NCBI GenBank assembly: GCA_001586965.3
Contig: LUCW03000425.1
Location: 1-45,000 of the forward strand
DNA from: Sphaeroforma sirkka
Taxonomy: Eukaryota; Opisthokonta; Ichthyosporea; Ichthyophonida
Length of the DNA: 45,000 nt
Reading direction: 5' to 3'
Shown here: piece by piece, positions 37,606 through 45,000 of the stretch
How positions within the stretch are numbered: position 1 is the stretch's first letter
How the letters are laid out: each line of letters begins with the position of its first letter
Translations under genes and position numbers: made by a program
Notes under the pieces: generated by a model
Seen by the model: only the letters and a program-made list of their open reading frames with translations
Told to the model about the DNA's origin: nothing
Database searches by the model: none

Positions 37606-39614
37606 CTAGTCGGCTGTTTTTCGTCTCTTGTTTGCGCTGTGCTCCTGTCGTTTCTCCTCTTTGCCCACCGTTCGGAAACTGCAGGGGGCGGGGGTGGTAT
37701 GTGGTGATGAGTCATGCGAGTGTGACTACAACGAGCTACGCACATGTCAACATACGATGCTACCACAAAAACAGGCATTCGTTTGTTGCAGTGATGTTTG
37801 CGCCACCGCTGTAGTACGATTTACTGGCAATTATATACATCAGAAGCTAAACCCTAAACCAAATGTGTGTATAAATCGATGGGAAAGGCACTGAAACCAG
37901 TTGAAAGTGCCGCCGCAGGTACAATAAACACCGTGCTAATGCAAAACTTTCGATCACAAAGATATCTTGAAGATGTGTATGGTATTTGTGTATGTGTGTA
38001 TAGAGACTAGCCTGACAGAACGCACATGTGCACACACAAACACGCATTTATGGCTCGTGCCCATCCTATGCCGGTCAAAGCGTGTGAAGTGTGGGTGTTC
38101 TTATTCATTCATAGGTGCGAATGATGTCCTCGGACATACATACGGCATGAGATTGTGATATTCAGTATAGATATTGCCATCGCTTACAAACCCAAGCCAA
38201 GAGGTCTAAGACAAACTAGCTCCATAGTAAGACAGAACCCAACCCAACCCAAACACGAGCCACGCACATGCGCCATACAGTGCACCCGTTATAACATACT
38301 GTCTCTTCTTCTCATCCTTCTCCCGCGCAGCGCGCTTCTGTGCGTGTAAAGCCTCTGCCTTCGCCTTCTTCGCCTTTCTCTCGTCTGTGACAGGGCAGAG
38401 GTGATAAGCGTGTGGGTTAGAACTACGAGTACCCATACCGTACTATGCGGTCATGACTATGCATACACGTACCGGTAGGGAGCCACTTCATAAACAAGTT
38501 GCTTTGGGACAGAACGGGCCCTCCGGCAGACAGATATAGGTGCAGCTGAATCGGCACGTATCCACGCGCAGATACACACAATAGCAAAGGTGCACGCACA
38601 CGCACACGCACGACTACATATGGGAAGCCAAGGATATCATATATACATACTAGGCATGGTATCGGTTGACTTTCCGGGCTAAGATCACCAACACACACCT
38701 GGGATACGGTTCCATGTCTATAATAAAGTGTGAGGTATCTCGTATTTTGTGCTCACATATACAGACATACATACATGTATATACACAGACGCTTATAGCA
38801 CTGCACAGACTCTCAACACCGTATGCAGTGAATACTGCCGCACAACACACACGCATACACACATCAGTAGGCCACACGCTGTATTAGAAGACTCACATCG
38901 CACACTCAAGCATTTAGACGTGCAAGTCATTCCTTTGCATCTCAACCTCTCGCTCCTATCCCACCCACCGTATGACACTACGACTCAGATGTACACAGCA
39001 TGCGTAGCACAAGGCAAGGGATACCACGCACCAGACAGGCAGCCACACCAACCACGCACACCTCCACAGTCACCACACCAGACAGGCAACCACACCAACC
39101 ACCACAGTCACCACACTGGTAGAAAAACTTACCGTTCTTGCCCTTCTTGGTCAGATTCTTATCGTTGCGTATGGTATTGATCTGCTGCATGAGCTTGTAT
39201 ACGCGTTTCTCCGCCGGCTCCATGACCACGGCATGTGAGATGAACGGATTGGCCTTCTTCTTCTTCAACTGGAGTGGCAATAGGTGATGGGAACACATAG
39301 TATGGATCAGTCTTAAGACTACACATCCTGTATGCGGATGAAGATGGATACCTTTCCATCGTACATCCTTGAAGGTGGTGCGAATGAACCCCATAGCAGA
39401 GACAAACGCGTGTGGTGAAGGTAGATACACAGGCACATACACGTAGACGGTGTGTGTAGGGCAAGTCTCCTGTCGTCAGTGCTTGGCTTGCACTTAGAGA
39501 GCCTGAAACAGCCAGTTCATAATACAATCACACGAAGCACACAACCGCCTTCGTAGGGAACAAACCGACACAGACACAAAGACACATACACATACACATA
39601 CACATATACACACA

Positions 39615-39674
<60 letters not shown>

Positions 39675-42600
39675 CACACGCACGAACACATACAGACACA
39701 GACACAGCCACAGCCACAGACACAGGGAGACACACACAGACACAGACACAGAGAGAGAGAGAGACCGTCTGCGAAAGACAGTGGTTGCTACCTACCGCGT
39801 TCTTCTTATTGTTCGCACTCTTCTTGACTAGCAGCTTAGGCTTCGACGCAAAGGGCAGGTCAGCCTGCAGTGCCTTGGGGATCTTGAGCGGATTGAACTT
39901 GCGCGTCTCTCGCTCGATCTTGGTGTATTCCGAATCCTTATTGACAGGCACGGGAATCTGTGCGTCTCGGCGCATTTGCCCTACCGTGCGCATGATGGGC
40001 TGTGTGGAGGTTTATGGATCAGAGGTACAGGAAGGATAGAGTGTGAGCTGCAAGTGAATAAGACATGTGATGTGTATAGGTCCAAGGATCAGAGGTAGAG
40101 AAGGAATGGAGTGTGGGAGGGGTGAGGATAGAGCGACTACGCTGGAAGGGAACAAGACATGTGATGTGTATGGGTGAGTGAGTGTGTGTGCGTGGTACGG
40201 GCCGGTTTGATGTTGGGATGTGTCTGTACGTGCTACAACAATTGCAGAGCTACTAGTATTAAGGCAATAACGACATTCAGTGAAAGTGTGCAAACATTAT
40301 CAGTGACATAGACAACTCACACAGACAAGGCGGTACTCGACAGGCAGGCTCAAGCGGATAAGATACATTTGTCTCACCTTCAAGAAATTTATGACTGTGG
40401 CTAAGCTGAGGGAAATAATGATGCAAGGTGCGAGACGGTCCTAAAGATAGGGCATAGGTGCAGGTGGACCGAAATATGCCATACACACACTTGCAACAGG
40501 ATAACACTCTCAAGCGCACAAGCCCAACAGCACGTCTATGGGTGGGATGAAGTGCCTCTCTCCGACGCACACGTGAGGAGGAACCACACCACAGTACAAC
40601 ATACTACAACAGACACGCCTGTACATACACTACTGGTCATAGGAGAACCAAAGGTATGTATGTGTGTAAACTAAACAAAACACACGCCACGCTCGTGCGT
40701 GTGCGTGTGCGTGTGCGACAACACGAGTGCTCTGTTTAATACACACCACTACACAGCCATACATATACATCTGTCTGTGAGCAAACACATACCATGTCTT
40801 CTGTCCCGCCCTTCTCCACAGACAGCAACGAGGTCATGGGGTTGTAGTATTTGATCGGCTGCACCGGGTACCAGCATCGCAGGAACACTATGTCGCTCAT
40901 CAAAATCTTGTCCTCGAAAGTGGCCCTGTACGCTCCCGGGGGCATCCCCTGGCCCTTCATCGCCTTCTTCACACTGCCCCGAATACCACTCACGGTCCGT
41001 ATACTGGCGCCCAGAAACTTCTGTATCTCTAAGTCGGAGCTGAACATGTCCTTGATAAATGCGGTGTTCTTATATATCTTGGTGGGTGTTCCGGTGAGTT
41101 TCAGCTTCTTCACCACCTCGAAGCTCTGGTCCAATTCCAGCACCACACCCGTGGCCGCTATCCTGAACCCGGGCGCATCGCGCGAGGGTTTTTTTTGTAG
41201 CCAAAAAACCCGGTGTTCGGGGGCGTGAGCGGTCCCCAAAACAGGGCATTGCAGTGCATGTGGTGGGGGGTGTACTTGAGCAGGCGGTTGCGTTTGTTGT
41301 GATCTTGTATACTGTATTGCACGGTGGTCTGGAACCTTCGCCAGCCCATACTGATAATCAGTGGATCGTTGTTCTTGAGGATTTTCTTGTGCCACCGGTG
41401 CTTCTTCACGCGCGTGTGTACGAACCCCAGGTTCTCCTCGTTGTTAAGCAACGCCCCCATAATCAAAGGATAGCAGGGGTTGAAGTTCCGTACAAACTGG
41501 TACGGTATCTTCACCAGCTCTACGCGCACATACATCCCCGGCCTGTAACCTTCAAACTGCACACGCACCTCATCGCTCTCATTCGCAAACTCAGCCCTGT
41601 TCAGAGCGCTCTGCTCGGCGATGCCCTTCTTCATCTCGTCAAAGAACTCTGTGTTGTCTTTGGTATCGTACTCCTTGTCAAACATGGCCTTCTTCTTCTT
41701 CTTGATCTCTTCCAGACGGCGCATTTTGGCGGTTTTACTGAGTTCACTCACCCGATCGCCCATTTCCATGGCACTCCCGTCGTCAAGGACAACGTCACCG
41801 TCTTCATCGTCTGAGCAATGTACAGCCATTGTATGTATTGTTGAGTGACTTAATATGATGATACATACAAGTCGGAAACAATATCCAACAACCCCCTACA
41901 CCCCGCACAAGTCCACACACTCTCTCTCTCTCACACACACACCTGCATCCTCGTCTCCACTCTCCCCCTCATTGCCCAGCCCATGCCGCACACCCGTCTC
42001 AAGATCTTCAAAGTCGCCGAACAGTTCGTCGCCATCCTTCACCTCCATGCCTCGGTCTAACGCGTCCTGTCGGCGTTGCTCCTCGTCGTCTTTCGCTAAT
42101 TGCGTCTCTGCGTCAACATCCTCCGCCCATGTGCCAGTGACAAAGCGGTTGCGGATGAGCTCCTGCGACGTATATATATATATGTGTGTGTGTGGATGGG
42201 AGGGGGGGGGGGAGTTTCAGAGCGTGTGTGGGCAGGTCTTGAGTAGGCATTTTTAAGTGTAGAGGGATGTATAGTTGACTGTGCAAGTTTGGCTAGGCTC
42301 GCCACCCACTTCCACAAATATGTGATGCTCGGAAATTCGGTAGGTATGGTGATACCGATACGAGCTCCCTCACACTGCCCCAGACCATACGACGCTTTCA
42401 GGGGTTTAAAGATACAGAGTCAACTGGACTAGTGCAGGACGGAATAACCGGATGAGAGGCAATACGTCTACTATCCATGTGACGTATTTCATGAGCATTG
42501 GCTGATCATGACCATAAATGCATATAGGAGTGTTTGCCTACACGCACATCAGCTCAAGCAATAGACAGGCTATCACATGCACAAACAATATATGAGGTAT

Positions 42601-44695
42601 GTCACTTGTATGGCGTCTTGTACAACTCGGTTGTTAAGACTCGGCAACGGACGGTTCGCACTACCTTACACACATACATACATATCTATATATACATACA
42701 TATGGCTTCATATACATATTACTACGTAAGCACATACACTTACATAAACATACGTTGAGAATATATATCAACGCCCTGCATACCTGAGCACCTTCCGAGT
42801 ACCAATCGTGCCTGAACTCTGCGGGTAGCCTGTGTTTTGTGGCGTCAAACATGTTAATTCCGCTGTGTCCCGTATCCTTCTTCTTCAGATGGAATATACC
42901 ACTCTCGGCGACCTCTTCTTGGTCCGCCTTTGCGCTCGACTCCGCCTCCTCGTTGTCATAGTTACCGTTCCCCCCCTTGCCGTACACAAGGGTCATGATA
43001 TTCTTACTACGCCTAGCTTTAAAGCTCTCCGCGGCCTTGAGTGCCAGGTCCTCCTTCCACCTCAGCGACGGGTGAGTCTCGTCCACACCCACACTCTCCA
43101 CAGACTCACCCACAGAAGCACCCAGCCCCTTCTTCCCGGCCTTCCCTTTCCCCTGGGCCGTGACTGCATGCTTGTCCCTGTCGCCTGCAGAGCGCCCTCA
43201 CCAGCACTGTCACTGTCACTGTCGCCGCCAGCATCGCTCGCTTCACTCTCCTGCATATCTGAGTCCATCTCCTCACTATCACTGCCGCTGCCACTGCTAG
43301 CCTCTTCAGAGCCACTGGCCACTCTGTCTATCTCAGCGTAATGTATTGTGTCTTCGTCTTCGCTCTGGTCGTCGTCCGTCCGTTTGGTTCATCTGCCCTT
43401 CTCCCATGTCACTATCACTCTCTGCAAACTCCACACTCTCCTCCTCTGCCTCTCTATCCATCTCCGTCACCTTGCCACCGTGCTTGCCCCCCCATTTAGC
43501 ATTTTCTGCCCTCTCTCATCCTCTGCATCGCTGTCGTCCTCCGAGTCACTGCCACTGCCACCGTCACTGTCACTGTCACTATCCGCTTCATCGTCAAACA
43601 CTGCGCGACGCCTTCTGCGGCCATCCACCACTTCACTCCTCTCGGACGGTTGCTTGCGCGTGCTTGCTTTCCCTTGCGCACTCCCCACCCCTTCGTCTTC
43701 ACTCTCGCCTAGGCCCATATCTTGGCCCTCGGCCTTGTCGTTTTGGCTCTGCACAAAGTCGCCCGATTTGATCACCGCACCTCCGGAAAAAAACCTTAGA
43801 CCAGCCGACGTCTGCATCTCATCCAGCCCCTTAGGCATGTCAATCAACGTATCAACCATTTTAACACCCGGAAGTTCGGTTACATCCTGTGCTGCGTCAC
43901 CCTCCGACGAACCAATCAGATTCGCCTCCTCCGAGACCTTGGTTTGTGATTGGTCAGCGGCATCCACCGCATCCCTGTTGCGTATGAAGTTGCCCATGTC
44001 GATGTAGGTAGCGTCTTTGTCGTACACTATATCGCCTATATCGGCCATGGGCGCGTACAGCAATCGCTCCTTCTCATCCAGCGTGCGCTTCTTCTTCTGT
44101 GTGGGCAGGGGGCATGGATCGGCCAAGAACGACATGTTCTCCATGTACATATCACCCATGCCTGGTATGTGTATCTTGTGGTGTGCCTTGAGGTGCGTGC
44201 CTCGCACATAGCCATAAACAGCCACCGTCCGGTCGCACTTGGGGTTGACGCGTTTCTCCTCCGGGTTAGTGATGTCTTCCATTCGGTCCGCAAGCACGTA
44301 TCCGTGCGTGTTGCGCCAGGTCATGGGCCTGAACTTCATGACAGATATGAAACGGGACAGGTTCATGATCTCCGTCTGTGTGTAGCGCTGCCCGATCATA
44401 CCCGAGAGATAGAACAGCTTGGCTCCCTGGTAGATTTCGGTCCAAAACCTGTTTTTGAGGCGTTTCTTGGTTTTGCGGAGCACCTTGTTGTTCTTAAACA
44501 GGTCCAGATGGGTCAGCACGCCCATAATCCGGGGCATCCCGTGCACTTGGCAGATATTTAGGAACTCGAACGTCTCCATTTCGAAGCCATAACTCGCATC
44601 GATCAGCAGAAGCACCAGGTCTGCGACCTTTGCGATGTCGACCATGCTATTTATATCGTTGGCGCACTCCATGAATGTCAGGCGCCGTTTCTTAC
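37606..44695 (-). CDS. BMS1: BMS1 ribosome-biogenesis GTPase, seven 3' exons (N-terminus outside window)
   Basis: Exons 5'-3': 44695-42784, 42162-41943, 41810-40793, 39999-39796, 39268-39133, 38384-38300, 37678-37606; GT-AG throughout with matching phases. Bms1 is a nucleolar GTPase of the small-subunit processome that with Rcl1 drives early 40S maturation. Visible: [17 protein letters not shown] and THLD of the G domain, [21 protein letters not shown], a long acidic Asp/Ser/Glu region, RFVTGTW and [13 protein letters not shown], then the conserved C-terminal block ([75 protein letters not shown]) and a basic tail ([12 protein letters not shown]). The P-loop exon is beyond 45000. Four reading-frame breaks (about 43490, 43375, 43193, 41190) interrupt exons, two in homopolymers; sequence error is likelier than loss, since all splice sites are intact. 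Confidence 0.95.
39592..39770. repeat. (CACATA)n(TA)n(CACA)n microsatellite in BMS1 intron
   Basis: CATACA units, about 45 bases of TA (39619-39663), then CACACACACG and ACAGACACAGCC repeats and a GA run ending near 39765. Confidence 0.93.
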
Positions 44696-44804
44696 CTACC
44701 AAATAGTGAGTGGGCGGGGGAAGACGAGTAAACGAAATACAGTGATCAGCACATACAAGGTGATGGACTAACATGACAGCGAGCTTAGGCATACCGAACA
44801 CAAT

Positions 44805-44807
<3 letters not shown>

Positions 44808-44841
<34 letters not shown>

Positions 44842-44915
44842 CAGTGTGGCACTTGTGTTGCATATGTAGTATCCGAGAAAGATTGTATGCACGTAAACAC
44901 TTCTAGGGACAGCAC

Positions 44916-44953
<38 letters not shown>

Positions 44954-45000
44954 CAGTGTGGCACTTGTGTTGCATATGTAGTATCCGAGAAAGATTGTAT
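44808..45000. repeat. 112-bp tandem repeat containing (TA)n, in BMS1 intron, cut by window end
   Basis: A unit of (TA)n plus GAACAGTGTGGCACTTGTGT and following sequence begins near 44808 and again near 44920, identical over the roughly 50 bases available before the window ends. More copies may follow. Confidence 0.9.

Noticed and set aside
43100..43490. Short introns explaining the BMS1 frame changes
   Set aside because: The middle segment is acidic Bms1-like coding sequence in another frame, candidate GT-AG pairs are as short as 17 bases, and two other breaks lie on homopolymers.
37679..44807. Intron-hosted C/D snoRNAs in BMS1
   Set aside because: I looked for box C (RTGATGA) followed by box D (CTGA) on the transcribed strand of each intron and saw no convincing pair.

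Overview
Organism. This is a eukaryotic nuclear segment. Conserved genes are split by GT-AG introns of about 130-1100 bp, intergenic DNA is AT-rich, and long (TA)n tracts are common. There is a chromovirus-like Ty3/gypsy element, a PIF/Harbinger transposase and a foldback element. BMS1, an ABCD4-type ABC transporter and an MFSD5-type carrier together fit a unicellular holozoan, possibly an ichthyosporean of the Sphaeroforma kind. The lineage is an inference from gene content and was not tested.

Layout. 1-6476: decayed Ty3/gypsy retrotransposon (gag, protease, RT, RNase H, a Dam-methyltransferase-like domain, integrase, chromodomain-like tail, 3' LTR). 6477-8433: a Harbinger transposase split by a second LTR in opposite orientation, its two halves now on opposite strands. 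8.6-13.4 kb: gene-poor, with cryptically simple DNA and a 723-bp foldback element. 13.4-14.0 kb (+): small ubiquitin-like/coiled-coil protein. 15.1-16.7 kb (-): two-exon MFSD5-like transporter. 17.6-19.8 kb: (TA)n and a higher-order satellite. 20.2-29.2 kb (-): 13-exon ABCD4-like half-transporter, 639 codons reconstructed with consistent splice phases. 29.2-34.8 kb: intergenic with a ~320-bp (TA)n tract. 34.8-36.4 kb (+): intronless metabolite:H+ symporter (MHS family). 37.6-44.7 kb (-): seven 3' exons of BMS1, a ribosome-biogenesis GTPase; its 5' exons lie beyond the window.

How parts relate. The cellular genes show no operon-like logic; MHS and BMS1 converge and the rest are separated by repeats. 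The mobile elements do interact: a solo LTR landed in the Harbinger gene and apparently recombined with the retrotransposon's oppositely oriented 3' LTR, flipping the DNA between. Introns of ABCD4 and BMS1 are repositories of minisatellites; one ABCD4 intron carries four tandem copies of its own 3' splice junction. BMS1 shows four reading-frame breaks, two in homopolymers, more likely sequence errors than decay.
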